Assembly: GCA_002305575.1 (NCBI GenBank)
Contig: DBPP01000043.1
Coordinates: 1-64,000 of the forward strand
Reading direction: 5' to 3'
From: Ruminococcaceae bacterium UBA1417
GTDB taxonomy: Bacteria > Bacillota > Clostridia > Oscillospirales > Acutalibacteraceae
Length of the DNA stretch: 64,000 bases
Below the pieces are notes generated by a model. That model was not told the origin of the DNA. It ran no database searches and worked only from the letters and a program-made list of their open reading frames with translations. A program made the position numbers and the translations under genes. Positions 8,821 to 17,845 of this stretch are shown piece by piece. Numbering within the stretch: position 1 is the first letter of the stretch; the number at the start of each line of letters is the position of its first letter.

Positions 8821-10110
8821 TTATTCCTCCGTCTTGACAACGGCATTCTCCTTTACGAAATCCACAGCCTTCTGGCTCTGGAGATCGCCCTTGACCTGCG
8901 CTTCCGCAACAATGTTCTTGATCTTGTCGACTTCCATCTCGTAGGTCTTGGCCAGCTTTTCATACTCCGCCTGGATCTCCTCTTCGGTCGGCTCAAGCTG
9001 TTCATTCGCCGCGATCTTCTCGAGCGCAAGACGAAGCTTGACCTGCTTTTCAGCCTGCGGCTTGAACTGCGCCTTGAGTGCCTCCGTATCCATACCGGTA
9101 TACTTGAGGTAGGTTTCGAGCTTCAGACCCTGAGACTGGAGACGGTAAGCAAAGTTGTTGATGCTCTCCTCCACCTCGTTGTCGTACATCTCGTCCGGAA
9201 TCTCGCCCTCCACCTTGCTGATGAGCGCTTCGAGAATCTGGTTCTCAACGTCCGCATCAGCCGACTTCTCACGGTCGTTCTGCAGCTTCTCGCGGATGCT
9301 CTGCTTGTATGCATCGAGCGTATCGAATTCGCTGACGTCCTTCGCGAACTCATCGTCAAGCTCCGGCAACTCCTTGCGCTTGATCTCGTGGAGCTTGATC
9401 TTAAAGGTTGCGTCTTTGCCCTTCAGGTTCTCCGCCTGATACTCCTCCGGGAACTTCACGTTGATTTCGAATTCTTCACCCGTTTCGTGGCCGACGACCT
9501 GATCCTCAAAGCCCGGGATAAACTGACCGGAGCCGAGCGCCAGCTCAAAGTTTTCGCCTTTGCCGCCTTCGAACGCTTCGCCGTCGCAGAAGCCCTCGAA
9601 GTCGATGACCGCCGTGTCGCCCGTGAGCGCCGCTCTGTTCTCGACCGTAACCATTCTGGAGTTTCTGTCCTGCACTTTGCTGAGCTCCGTGTTGACGTCC
9701 TCGTCCGTAACCTCGACCTTCTTCTTGGTCGCTTCGATGCCCTTATAGCCCTCGATCGTGATTTCCGGCTTAACGACAACCGTCACCTTCATCTGCACGC
9801 CATTTTCCTTGCTGACTTCGGTGATGTCCGCCTGACCGATGCTGATGACCTCAAGGCCGGAAGCTTCCACCGCGTCCATCAGCGCCGGGCGATACAGTCT
9901 GTCCACCGCGCCCTCAAAGAAGACGGACTCGCCGTAATACTTCTCCACAAACGCTTTCGGCGCCTTGCCCTTGCGGAAGCCCGGAATGGTAATTTTTTTG
10001 CCCTCGGTCTTGAAAACCTCGTCAATGGCTTTATTGAAATCCTCTGCGGAAATTTCAATCTCGAGTTCATACTTATTGGTTTCTGTCTTGTTGGTTGCCT
10101 TCAAGTTCAT
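8821..10110 (-). CDS. tig: Trigger factor chaperone
   Basis: A ribosome-bound folding chaperone and peptidyl-prolyl isomerase of 429 residues. The N-terminal ribosome-binding signature is present (PGFRKGKAPKAFVEKYYG). An FKBP-type domain follows from about residue 160 (GDTAVIDFEGFCDGEAFEGG), and the C-terminal helical arms complete the protein. It heads the tig-clpP-clpX cluster. Confidence 0.96.
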   Translation of the reverse strand: MNLKATNKTETNKYELEIEISAEDFNKAIDEVFKTEGKKITIPGFRKGKAPKAFVEKYYGESVFFEGAVDRLYRPALMDAVEASGLEVISIGQADITEVSKENGVQMKVTVVVKPEITIEGYKGIEATKKKVEVTDEDVNTELSKVQDRNSRMVTVENRAALTGDTAVIDFEGFCDGEAFEGGKGENFELALGSGQFIPGFEDQVVGHETGEEFEINVKFPEEYQAENLKGKDATFKIKLHEIKRKELPELDDEFAKDVSEFDTLDAYKQSIREKLQNDREKSADADVENQILEALISKVEGEIPDEMYDNEVEESINNFAYRLQSQGLKLETYLKYTGMDTEALKAQFKPQAEKQVKLRLALEKIAANEQLEPTEEEIQAEYEKLAKTYEMEVDKIKNIVAEAQVKGDLQSQKAVDFVKENAVVKTEE

Positions 10111-10171
10111 TTTTTTCTATCCTCTCAATTTTATTGCTGTATTAAATCGACCGTTTCGGCCATACAAACCG

Positions 10172-10181
10172 ATTATAGCAC
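10172..10181 (-). promoter_or_regulatory. Extended -10 promoter upstream of tig
   Basis: The minus strand has TGCTATAAT (extended -10) with no clear -35 hexamer 17 nt upstream. It sits about 60 bases before the tig start, in the only sizeable gap ahead of tig. Confidence 0.5.
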
Positions 10182-10224
10182 ACGTCGGCGCGATATACCA
10201 GATGGTCCGGCTAATTTTTAAAAT

Positions 10225-10932
10225 TTATTCACAGTCTCCAAACAGACGGACCAGCTTCGGCATAAAGCGGATGTAATCACACGAGACAAGGTTCATCCGA
10301 ATCCCGCGGTATTCCCCGATCGGCGCCTTTTTCGCCGCACGATCCCCGTGGATATGGCCGAAATAGCAGTTCTTCACCTCATACCGCTGCATGGTATCGA
10401 GCAGTGCCGCACATTCAGCGGTATCGTAGACCGGCGGATAATGCAGGAACACCACCGGCGTGCCGCCAAGCTGCTGCGCCGCCTCCAGAGACAGCGTCAG
10501 CCGGCCGTTTTCCCGTGCGACAATTTTGCGGTCTTCCGCGGTTTCGGCGTTATACAACCACCCCCGCGTACCGCACACCGCAATATCGCCGACACGCACA
10601 GCGGAATTGAACACAATCTCCAGCGAACGGAATCCCTGTGCCGCAAAAAACTTTTCGATCTTGCTGCGCGTGGACCACCAGTAGTCGTGGTTGCCCTTGA
10701 GCAGAAGCTTTTTGCCAGGCAGCCCGTCGAGAAAAGCAAAATCCGCCACAGTTTCTTCCAGGCGCATTCCCCAGGAAATATCGCCGGCAATAACCACGGT
10801 ATCCGCGTCCGTTATAAGTGCACGCCAATTTTTCTCAAGCCGCTCCACGTAATTCTCCCAGCCGCGGAACACATCCATCGGCTTATCCGCGCCAAGCGAA
10901 AGGTGCAGATCCGCAATTGCGTAAAGAGCCAT
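10225..10932 (-). CDS. Calcineurin-like metallophosphoesterase
   Basis: A 235-residue protein with the metal-binding motifs of the family in order: DLHL (Asp8, His10), GDISWG, GNHDYWW, a lone His in FLHYPP, and GHIHG. No signal peptide is visible, so it is probably cytosolic. The substrate is unknown. The start lies 5 bases after the thrC stop, suggesting one transcript with thrC from the consensus promoter upstream. Confidence 0.88.
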   Translation of the reverse strand: MALYAIADLHLSLGADKPMDVFRGWENYVERLEKNWRALITDADTVVIAGDISWGMRLEETVADFAFLDGLPGKKLLLKGNHDYWWSTRSKIEKFFAAQGFRSLEIVFNSAVRVGDIAVCGTRGWLYNAETAEDRKIVARENGRLTLSLEAAQQLGGTPVVFLHYPPVYDTAECAALLDTMQRYEVKNCYFGHIHGDRAAKKAPIGEYRGIRMNLVSCDYIRFMPKLVRLFGDCE

Positions 10933-10937
10933 GCGCG

Positions 10938-12428
10938 TTACACCCCGACCTGTTTCAGGACAAAATCCGCCATCTGATCCGCTGTGCTGTGGTTATGGAA
11001 TCGAATGGCTTTTCCCTCAAGCGCCGCAATGGGCTGCGGAACCTTCGTGCCGGAAAGCCGCGCGAGCAGGGCCGCCATTTCAAAGGCGTCATCCGGCTTT
11101 TCGCAGTCGAATGCGTCCAGCACGCTGTCGGAAAACTTATACGGGCTCGCCGTGGAAGCGATCACCGTCGGCGTCGCGTCCCCGGTTTCCGCCGTGTACT
11201 GCGCATAAACACCCATTGCAACCGCTGTATGCGGGTCGCAGAGATATCCATCGCGTGCAAAAACGTCCCGAATGACCTCTACTGTTTTTTGGTCGTCGCA
11301 GCAACCGCCCCAGAACAGCGCGCGCACCGCATTTGCAGTGTCCGCGTCCACGGTATAAGCGCCGCCGTTTTTCAGCGCTTCCATCCAAGCCGTCAATTTG
11401 CCGGCGTCTTCCCCACAAAGATGGAACAGCAGTCGCTCGAGGTTGCTCGAAACCAGGATGTCCATCGACGGCGAAATCGTCGTATAGAAGTCGCGCTTAC
11501 GATCGTACACACCCGTGCGGATAAAATCGGTCAGGATGTTGTTGCGGTTCGAAGCGCAGATAAACTTTTGTACAGGCAACCCCATACGCTTGGCATAATA
11601 AGCGGCGAGGATGTTGCCAAAGTTGCCTGTAGGCACCACGACGTTGATCCAATCGCCCATCGCGATTTTCCCAGCCTGTACGAGGTCGAGGTAAGCGGAA
11701 AAGTAGTACACGATCTGCGGCAGCAGGCGCCCCCAGTTGATGGAATTCGCACTCGAAAACATTTTGTTTTTGCGCGCGAGCGCGGCTTTCACCGCACTGT
11801 CTGTAAAGATGCGCTTCACGCCGGACTGCGCGTCGTCAAAGTTGCCCTCGATGGCGCAGACACACAGGTTGTCCCCCTCCTGCGTGTCCATCTGGCGCTT
11901 CTGCATGGCGCTGACGCCGTTTTCGGGATAAAATACGATCATCTCCGTACCCGCAACATCCTTGAAGCCCTCTAGCGCCGCCTTGCCGGTATCGCCGGAC
12001 GTCGCAACGAGAATGACCGCCGTTTTGCCATCCGCCGTCTTTTTCATCGACCGGGTCAGCAAATGCGGCAGGATCTGCAGCGCCATATCCTTAAACGCAC
12101 AAGTCGGTCCGTGCCACAGCTCAAGCATATGTTTGTTTTCGCCGTGCGCATCCAGCGAAACAACCTTCGCCGGGGTATCGTTTTCAAATTTCTCCGGGGC
12201 ATAGGCCCGCTCCGCACACTGTGTGATCTCTTCGGCGGTAAAATCCGTCAAAAAACGCGAAAGCACATACCGCGCACGGCCGATATAGTCGAGCGGCAGC
12301 ATAGCGTTGAGATCAGCCACCGGGAAAGATTCCGGCACGAACAGGCCGCCCTCTTCGGAAATCCCCTGCGCGATGGCTTGCGCGGCCGATACGTGCAGCG
12401 CCGTGTTTCGCGTGCTTGTATACATCAT
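10938..12428 (-). CDS. thrC: Threonine synthase
   Basis: Converts O-phosphohomoserine to threonine with PLP. The 496-residue form is the longer type found in many Clostridia. The PLP lysine lies in AFKDMALQ (Lys113). The phosphate-binding segment is VPTGNFGN. GGAGG lies 8 nt upstream of ATG at 12428. It is followed closely by the metallophosphoesterase. Confidence 0.95.
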   Translation of the reverse strand: MMYTSTRNTALHVSAAQAIAQGISEEGGLFVPESFPVADLNAMLPLDYIGRARYVLSRFLTDFTAEEITQCAERAYAPEKFENDTPAKVVSLDAHGENKHMLELWHGPTCAFKDMALQILPHLLTRSMKKTADGKTAVILVATSGDTGKAALEGFKDVAGTEMIVFYPENGVSAMQKRQMDTQEGDNLCVCAIEGNFDDAQSGVKRIFTDSAVKAALARKNKMFSSANSINWGRLLPQIVYYFSAYLDLVQAGKIAMGDWINVVVPTGNFGNILAAYYAKRMGLPVQKFICASNRNNILTDFIRTGVYDRKRDFYTTISPSMDILVSSNLERLLFHLCGEDAGKLTAWMEALKNGGAYTVDADTANAVRALFWGGCCDDQKTVEVIRDVFARDGYLCDPHTAVAMGVYAQYTAETGDATPTVIASTASPYKFSDSVLDAFDCEKPDDAFEMAALLARLSGTKVPQPIAALEGKAIRFHNHSTADQMADFVLKQVGV

Positions 12429-12464
12429 GGCATTAGCCTCCTTAGTCTCACTGAATTCTCCCTC

Positions 12465-13424
12465 TTAGGCATCCCCATTATACTGTATTCCCGCGTCTGT
12501 GTCAAAGCGTTTGAAAAAAGAAGCGGCATTTTCAAAGAAAATTTTCCGCACCAGCGCTTCGGGCAGATTGTGCCGCAGGAATTCTTCGGCAATCTGTTCC
12601 ACCGTTTCAAGGCCTGCAATATCCGCCGGCATAACGGAACCGTCAAAGTCGCTCCCCATCGCCAGCACATCCGCGCCGCCCAGCGCGAGGAAATGCTCGG
12701 CATGAGCATATAGATCCGCAATGGACGCCTTTTCCGGCGCGTCATTGAGAAACGCACGAAAATAATTGAGGCCCACGAGGCCGCCGCGCGCGCAAAGCAC
12801 GGCAAACTGTTCATCCGTCAGATTCCGCGCGTGGCTGCAAACCGCTTTCGCGTTGGAATGCGAGGCGACAAACGGCCGCGTCGTATGGGCCGCCACATCG
12901 TAAAAAAGGCGCTCGCTCGCATGAGAAAGATCGATGGCAATCCCCTGTCGCTCCATTTCCACAACAGCTTCCCGGCCAAACGGCGTCAGGCCGAAAGCAT
13001 CATCCGAGAGTACGCCACTGCCGATTTCATTGCTGCCGTTCCAGGTCAGCGTCATCATTCGCACACCGCGCTGGCGCAGCCGCTCAATATTTTCAAGCTT
13101 TCCACCAATCGCCGCGCCGCCCTCCACTGTAAGCATCAGGCCGACGCCCGGCGTATTTTCCATGGCTTCGATATCCGCGCCGGTTCGGATGACGCGGAAA
13201 CGGCCGCTTGTGGCTGCACGCTCAAAAAAATCCGCGTGGCGCTCAAAATACGCGAAGGCCTCCGCGCCGCGCACAGTATCCGGCAGCCAGACCGCCGCAC
13301 ACTGTATGTACGGTGCGAACCGCTGGCCTTTTTCAACGCTCACGTGCAAATCGTTGTGCAGCAGGGATTTCCCCTTTTCCATACACGTCACCAGCGTGTC
13401 ACAGTGCAGGTCAAAATACCGCAT
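12465..13424 (-). CDS. Membrane dipeptidase family (M19) peptidase
   Basis: A 319-residue zinc dipeptidase of the renal dipeptidase fold. The metal motif H-x-D is at the N-terminus (DLHCDT, His7 and Asp9). The bridging Glu is in LTVEGG, and further His ligands are in DLSHAS and ASHSNA. The conserved GSDFDG follows. No signal peptide or anchor is seen, so it is likely cytosolic. It probably cleaves dipeptides or D-amino-acid dipeptides; the exact substrate is not readable. Confidence 0.9.
   Translation of the reverse strand: MRYFDLHCDTLVTCMEKGKSLLHNDLHVSVEKGQRFAPYIQCAAVWLPDTVRGAEAFAYFERHADFFERAATSGRFRVIRTGADIEAMENTPGVGLMLTVEGGAAIGGKLENIERLRQRGVRMMTLTWNGSNEIGSGVLSDDAFGLTPFGREAVVEMERQGIAIDLSHASERLFYDVAAHTTRPFVASHSNAKAVCSHARNLTDEQFAVLCARGGLVGLNYFRAFLNDAPEKASIADLYAHAEHFLALGGADVLAMGSDFDGSVMPADIAGLETVEQIAEEFLRHNLPEALVRKIFFENAASFFKRFDTDAGIQYNGDA
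12477..12505 (-). promoter_or_regulatory. Full-consensus promoter for thrC
   Basis: Minus strand: TTGACA (12500-12505), 17-nt spacer, TATAAT (12477-12482), matching the sigma70/sigmaA consensus exactly. It lies inside the last codons of the dipeptidase gene. Confidence 0.85.
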
Positions 13425-13438
13425 CGCCCTTCAACCCC

Positions 13439-13795
13439 TCATTTCCAAAATACATTTTCCAGATATTCAATGCGTTCCGGGGCATCCGCCCGCATAAAAA
13501 CCGCCGCCGCATCGAAACGCGGCTGGCGCTGCGTCGGATGCCCCTGCAAATAGTACTGCGCGGTTTTGACGATGCGCATCCGCTTGGCAGGCGTGATAGC
13601 CGCAAACGGGTGCGTCAAACTTTCCGCGGCACGCGTCTTGACTTCTACAAAGGCGATATACCGCCCGTTCTGCGCGATGATATCGATTTCACCGAAGCGA
13701 CTGCGGAAATTCATGGCGACAATCGCATAGCCTTTTTGGCGCAGGTATTCCGCTGCAAAGCGCTCTCCAATTTTCCCAGCGCCCGTTTTCGGCAT
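13439..13795 (-). CDS. yraN: YraN family (UPF0102) nuclease-like protein
   Basis: A 118-residue protein with the PD-(D/E)XK-like core of the family: GERFAAEYL, FGEIDIIA and FVEVKTR. The biological role is not established. It follows rnhB by 11 bases, a placement common in Firmicutes. Confidence 0.9.
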   Translation of the reverse strand: MPKTGAGKIGERFAAEYLRQKGYAIVAMNFRSRFGEIDIIAQNGRYIAFVEVKTRAAESLTHPFAAITPAKRMRIVKTAQYYLQGHPTQRQPRFDAAAVFMRADAPERIEYLENVFWK

Positions 13796-13806
13796 GTGAA
13801 TGCCCC

Positions 13807-14403
13807 CTACCCCAGAATTTTCTTCAAAAAGGTGCGGCGGTGAATCGGAGACGGGCCAAATGTCCGGATCGCTTCAACATGCACCTTCGTGCCGTAGCCC
13901 TTGTGCTTTTCAAATTGATATTCCGGATACTGCTTCGCGTATTCCAACATCACGCGATCTCTCGAAACCTTCGCGAGAATCGATGCCGCCGCTATACTCG
14001 GACTTTTGGCATCGCCCTTAACGATCGTTTCACCAGGCACGCGCATGGGCGGCATCCGATTGCCATCGACCAGCACGTAATCGCACCGTTTCTGCATGGC
14101 GTCAAACGCGCGGCGCATGGCAAGAAAGGTCGCCTGCAAAATGTTGATTTCGTCGATCTCTTCGACACTGGCCGTGCCAATACCGAAGCCCAACGCGTTT
14201 TCCGTGATCACGCCAAAAAGCTGTTCGCGTTTTTTCTCACTCAGCTTTTTGGAATCGTTGAGTCCATCAATCACCAAGCCCTCAGGCAGCAAAACTGCCG
14301 CCGCATAGACGGGTCCTGCCAGCGGGCCTCTACCCGCCTCGTCGATGCCGCACACCGCCGTGTACCCCCGCAAATATGCCTGATGCTCATAACCATAATC
14401 CAT
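13807..14403 (-). CDS. rnhB: Ribonuclease HII
   Basis: Cleaves RNA in RNA/DNA hybrids and at misincorporated ribonucleotides. The 198-residue protein has the catalytic Asp-Glu pair in CGIDEAGRGPLAG (Asp21, Glu22) and a later Asp in YVLVDGNR. It is part of the rplS-lepB-rbgA-rnhB-yraN run. Confidence 0.95.
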   Translation of the reverse strand: MDYGYEHQAYLRGYTAVCGIDEAGRGPLAGPVYAAAVLLPEGLVIDGLNDSKKLSEKKREQLFGVITENALGFGIGTASVEEIDEINILQATFLAMRRAFDAMQKRCDYVLVDGNRMPPMRVPGETIVKGDAKSPSIAAASILAKVSRDRVMLEYAKQYPEYQFEKHKGYGTKVHVEAIRTFGPSPIHRRTFLKKILG

Positions 14404-14442
14404 ACCTGTTCTCCGTTCGGTGTATTCTGCGGTATTTCCAGC

Positions 14443-15330
14443 TCAGACGAGCGGACGCCCGACCGGTTCGAGCGTAATCGGGCCGAGCTTGCCGCCGCGG
14501 TATTCATCCAACACATGGACGGCCGCGCGCTCGGTGTCGATTTCTCCACCCGCAATCAGCATCCCGCACTTGCGGCCGATGCGCTCGAGAATTTCATAGC
14601 CCTGAAGTCCTTCAGCCGGATCGATGTCCGTCTTGTAACGCGTGTTGACCGCCTGCGGGTACAACGTTTGCAAAAGCTCCAGCAAGCGATAGGAAAGGCC
14701 CTCTGCGTCAAGAATTTCATCGCGCACGGCGCCGGTAAAAGCCAGATGCTCCCCGACAACCGGGTCTTCAAATTTTGGCCAGAGCACACCCGGCGTATCG
14801 AGAAGCTCAAACCCTTTTCCGATCGTAAACCACTGGTTGCGGCGCGTGACGCCCGGCTTATCCTGTACGGCCGCCTTACCGGCGCCACCACCCTTGCACA
14901 AGCGATTGATCAGCGAGGACTTACCGACGTTCGGTACGCCGACCACCATGATGCGGATCGGCCGCCCGGTCATGCCTTTACGCTCCCATGCGGCGATCTG
15001 CTCACGCAGGATATTTCGAATTTCCGGCATCAAACGGTTCAGTCCTTTGCCGGTCTTGCAGTCGATCGGAATGGCCGTCGTCTTGTGTTGTCTGAAATAC
15101 TCCACCCACTGGGCCGTCTGCACAGGGTCAGCCATATCCGCCTTATTCATTAAAACGATTTTCGGCTTACTGCCGATGATGCTCTTCAAAACGGGATTCC
15201 GGCTGCTTACCGGAATGCGGGCGTCGATCAGCTCTGCAACGATATCCACGAGCTTCAAGCTGCTCTGAATGGCGCGGCGCGTTTTCGCCATATGACCCGG
15301 AAACCACTGCACCGATTGAACCTCGCTCAT
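14443..15330 (-). CDS. rbgA: Ribosome biogenesis GTPase YlqF/RbgA
   Basis: A circularly permuted GTPase of 295 residues acting in late 50S assembly. The motif order shows the permutation: G4 NKAD (62-65) comes before G1 GVPNVGKS (131-138) and G3 DTPG (178-181). The N-terminus WFPGHMAK is a family hallmark. It lies between lepB and rnhB. Confidence 0.96.
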   Translation of the reverse strand: MSEVQSVQWFPGHMAKTRRAIQSSLKLVDIVAELIDARIPVSSRNPVLKSIIGSKPKIVLMNKADMADPVQTAQWVEYFRQHKTTAIPIDCKTGKGLNRLMPEIRNILREQIAAWERKGMTGRPIRIMVVGVPNVGKSSLINRLCKGGGAGKAAVQDKPGVTRRNQWFTIGKGFELLDTPGVLWPKFEDPVVGEHLAFTGAVRDEILDAEGLSYRLLELLQTLYPQAVNTRYKTDIDPAEGLQGYEILERIGRKCGMLIAGGEIDTERAAVHVLDEYRGGKLGPITLEPVGRPLV

Positions 15331-15346
15331 TATCTCACCTTCTTAA

Positions 15347-15919
15347 TCATTCAATAATCCCAAATCGGTCGAACGGATACAATGTAAAAACCGCCTCGCC
15401 CAGAATGTGCCGGACGTCCACCATACCGACCTCGGTATACCGGCTGTCTTTGGATACCGCGCGGTTATCGCCGAGTACAAAAACGCAGCCCTCTGGCACC
15501 GTCTGCGGAAACACCATCGCTTCGAGCGTTCTGTACGGGCGCGTCGTAATGCCATTTTGCAGGCCAAAAGCCGTTTCGTCCACAGCTTCGCCATCCACAT
15601 ACACCACGCCGGTTTCATAGTCAATGTCGACCGTCTGCCCTTCCGTCGCAATAACCCGCTTGATAATGGGCTCATCAAGCACATTGGTAGCCACCACAAC
15701 GGTACCCTGTTCGATCGAATGGCCGAGATTCGTCACAATCAGCTTCTGCCCTTCCACAAAATTCGGCAGCATGGATTCTCCCGTCACCGTGACGACGCGG
15801 AACAGGAAGGTAAACACCAGAATCACAAGCGTGAGCGCGATTACGATCTCCTCCAGCCATTCATACAGCGTTTTTACGCCTCTGGACGGCACCAGATCAA
15901 AATTTTCATTTTTTTCCAT
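15347..15919 (-). CDS. lepB: Signal peptidase I
   Basis: A membrane-bound serine protease of 190 residues that removes secretory signal peptides. One N-terminal membrane helix (about residues 24-42) is followed by the catalytic Ser in TGESMLPN (Ser49). The catalytic Lys is in IIKRVIA (Lys87), and the GDNR motif lies near the C-terminus. It is co-directional with rplS, separated by a terminator hairpin. Confidence 0.95.
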   Translation of the reverse strand: MEKNENFDLVPSRGVKTLYEWLEEIVIALTLVILVFTFLFRVVTVTGESMLPNFVEGQKLIVTNLGHSIEQGTVVVATNVLDEPIIKRVIATEGQTVDIDYETGVVYVDGEAVDETAFGLQNGITTRPYRTLEAMVFPQTVPEGCVFVLGDNRAVSKDSRYTEVGMVDVRHILGEAVFTLYPFDRFGIIE

Positions 15920-15944
15920 GATCGTTATTCCTTAGAAATAAAGC

Positions 15945-15972
15945 AAAAAAGGGACAAATGCTTGCCCCTTTT
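15945..15972 (-). terminator. Terminator between rplS and lepB
   Basis: Minus strand: an 11-bp stem AAAAGGGGCAA/TTTGTCCCTTTT (one G-U pair) followed by a T-rich run. It probably lowers read-through from the highly expressed rplS into lepB. Confidence 0.75.
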
Positions 15973-15990
15973 ATTCCGTGTCCTATTCGA

Positions 15991-16335
15991 TTATCGGAGC
16001 TGTTCCTTAACCTTTGCAGCCTTACCGACTCTGTCGCGCAGATAGTAAAGCTTCGCACGGCGCACACGGCCCTTGCGGACGATCGTGACGTCCTTCACGT
16101 TCGGGGAATGCAGCGGGAAAACTCTCTCCACGCCAACGCCGTAGGAAACGCGGCGAACGGTAAAGGTTTCACCGACACCGGAACCCTTGCGGGCGATAAC
16201 CGTACCCTCGAACTGCTGGATTCTCTCTCTGTCACCCTCGCGGATGTTCACGCTGACACGAACGGTATCGCCAACGTTGAATTCAGGTGCCTGCTCCTTG
16301 ACGGATTCGGCAGCAATGATTTTAAGTGCGTCCAT
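15991..16335 (-). CDS. rplS: 50S ribosomal protein L19
   Basis: A 114-residue ribosomal protein at the 30S-50S interface. It matches the family end to end ([37 protein letters not shown]). The start is preceded by AGGAGG. A leader of about 140 nt and a good promoter precede it. Confidence 0.97.
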   Translation of the reverse strand: MDALKIIAAESVKEQAPEFNVGDTVRVSVNIREGDRERIQQFEGTVIARKGSGVGETFTVRRVSYGVGVERVFPLHSPNVKDVTIVRKGRVRRAKLYYLRDRVGKAAKVKEQLR

Positions 16336-16479
16336 TTGATTTTCCTCCTAAATAATACTCAGGCATTCATGCGCTTTGCACTTGGGCGCCGCACAGAGGA
16401 CTACCCGCTTCAATGACGCGGTTTGCACCGTGCATCGAACCCCATCGGCAGCTTTTGAGGGCCGACGGATTCCAAATGC
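16336..16479 (-). promoter_or_regulatory. Structured rplS leader (possible L19 autoregulatory element)
   Basis: The transcript before rplS can fold into several stems: a closing stem pairing GCATT at the 5' end with AATGC just before the ribosome site, an inner CGTCGGC/GCCGATG stem, and ACCGC/GCGGGT. A multi-branched leader touching the ribosome site would suit feedback by L19, as known for leaders in other Firmicutes. The fold is hand-drawn and similarity to the known L19 leader was not tested. Confidence 0.45.
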
Positions 16480-16485
16480 TCAACT

Positions 16486-16514
16486 ATCATAGCACATTCC
16501 TTTGAAAAATGCAA
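16486..16514 (-). promoter_or_regulatory. Promoter for rplS
   Basis: Minus strand: -35 TTGCAT (16509-16514), 17-nt spacer, -10 TATGAT (16486-16491). Confidence 0.7.
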
Positions 16515-16588
16515 GTGTTATTTCCAAAATTTGCGCCTGTTCCTCTGGCTTTCCGCATGGAACAGTTTACGTCAAAACACGCCGGCTG

Positions 16589-17830
16589 TCAACCCCGTGC
16601 CTCCTCCAAAGCGATCCGATTCCAAACAACCAGGTTGTTCAGATTATACCCCGCCGTACTGATGTCCTTGAGCAGCAGCTCGCACGGCGTGCCGGTTGTT
16701 TTGCATGCGTCGAGAATCGTCCGAAGTTCCCGCCGAACCAAATCGGGATTTTCCTGCACGTACGGCAAATTGGCCGGATTCGGCTTTGCGGAGATCACGT
16801 AGTCCCTTCCGACAGCCTCGGCCGCGCGATGGATATCCGCCCAAGGCGTGATGGAGATTTTCCGCAGATTCGGAATCTTCCGCAGAATACCGATTTTGCG
16901 ATCCAGTGGCTCACAGCAGCCGTAATACACCAGGCCAAACGGCTTGAGCGCCCGAATCGCGTACTGGATTTCAAATTCATCATGCATCTCCGGAGAGACC
17001 GTCGCGAGAATCTGCGCGAGCCCGCGCCCCCAGACGTTCTCAGCCCTGACCTGCCTGTAATCCACAGGATTTTGCAGCAAATCACGGGAAGCCGCGCTGG
17101 CGCAGTGGCAGTATGCGCTGTCTGCATCCAGCAGGTTCAGCGCCTCGTATTGCCGGACTGTATCGATGAAAATATCCGTCAGCCTTTCAACCAGCGCGTG
17201 CATCATTTCCGGCTCGTCCACGAGCGCATACAGAAGGTCCTCCACGGGCATCAGTGTGGCGATCACGTCCCACGCCTTGTGCCCCAATTCATATCCCGTA
17301 GCGGTGCCGACCAGCTTGACAGGCAGAATATCCCCAATCGCCTCACAAATTTTCCAGTACCGGCGCTGGGAAGCCAACGCGTCGTAGGTAATGACTGGAT
17401 TGTGCAGCTTTTCAATATCGTCCATCGACTCGATCTGATTTTCATAGCGGTGCGAAACGATGTTGTTTGCGGCATCCGTCATCCGCGTTTCTTCCCGAAC
17501 TTCCACGCCGATTCCGGTTGATCGGATAATTTTTTGCACGGGAAAATACGGCTTCACCAGCATATCGCCCGGGAAATATGTGTGCTTGAAAATGGTCTTA
17601 CGCAAGAGATCCTCCGCCTGCCGGAAATCGGGGTCCTGACACCGCAGGGTAAGAAAACCATCCGCATTCAATTCGTGCCAGGGAAGCTCGTCAATCAGCA
17701 CAACCGGCCTTTTCGGGCGAAGGTCGTTTAGGGAAGCGTGCAGATCCCACACGCCCTCTTGATCCATCTCGCTTGCAATCTGCATGTATTGGCTCGCAAG
17801 CGCTCTCAATACAGCAATATCCGCCTTCAT
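16589..17830 (-). CDS. Uroporphyrinogen decarboxylase (UroD)-fold protein, long form
   Basis: A 413-residue cytosolic protein of the UroD-like superfamily, which includes corrinoid and cobamide methyltransferases as well as heme-pathway decarboxylases. Recognisable parts are the mid-protein GHKAWDVIATLMP region, VYYGCCEPLDRK near residue 300 and ITPWADI further on. The paired Cys-Cys-Glu replaces the His-x-Cys zinc motif of classical members. It is last in the corrinoid cluster, and AGGTGGGAGG precedes the ATG. I infer a methyl-transfer role from context; the substrate is unknown. It is not a heme enzyme by context. Confidence 0.75.
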   Translation of the reverse strand: MKADIAVLRALASQYMQIASEMDQEGVWDLHASLNDLRPKRPVVLIDELPWHELNADGFLTLRCQDPDFRQAEDLLRKTIFKHTYFPGDMLVKPYFPVQKIIRSTGIGVEVREETRMTDAANNIVSHRYENQIESMDDIEKLHNPVITYDALASQRRYWKICEAIGDILPVKLVGTATGYELGHKAWDVIATLMPVEDLLYALVDEPEMMHALVERLTDIFIDTVRQYEALNLLDADSAYCHCASAASRDLLQNPVDYRQVRAENVWGRGLAQILATVSPEMHDEFEIQYAIRALKPFGLVYYGCCEPLDRKIGILRKIPNLRKISITPWADIHRAAEAVGRDYVISAKPNPANLPYVQENPDLVRRELRTILDACKTTGTPCELLLKDISTAGYNLNNLVVWNRIALEEARG

Positions 17831-17845
17831 TTTCCTCCCACCTCC

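Noticed and set aside
13840..15153. A 437-codon plus-strand open frame opposite rnhB and rbgA
   Set aside because: Antisense to two core genes with all motifs present. Arg/His-rich composition typical of shadow frames.
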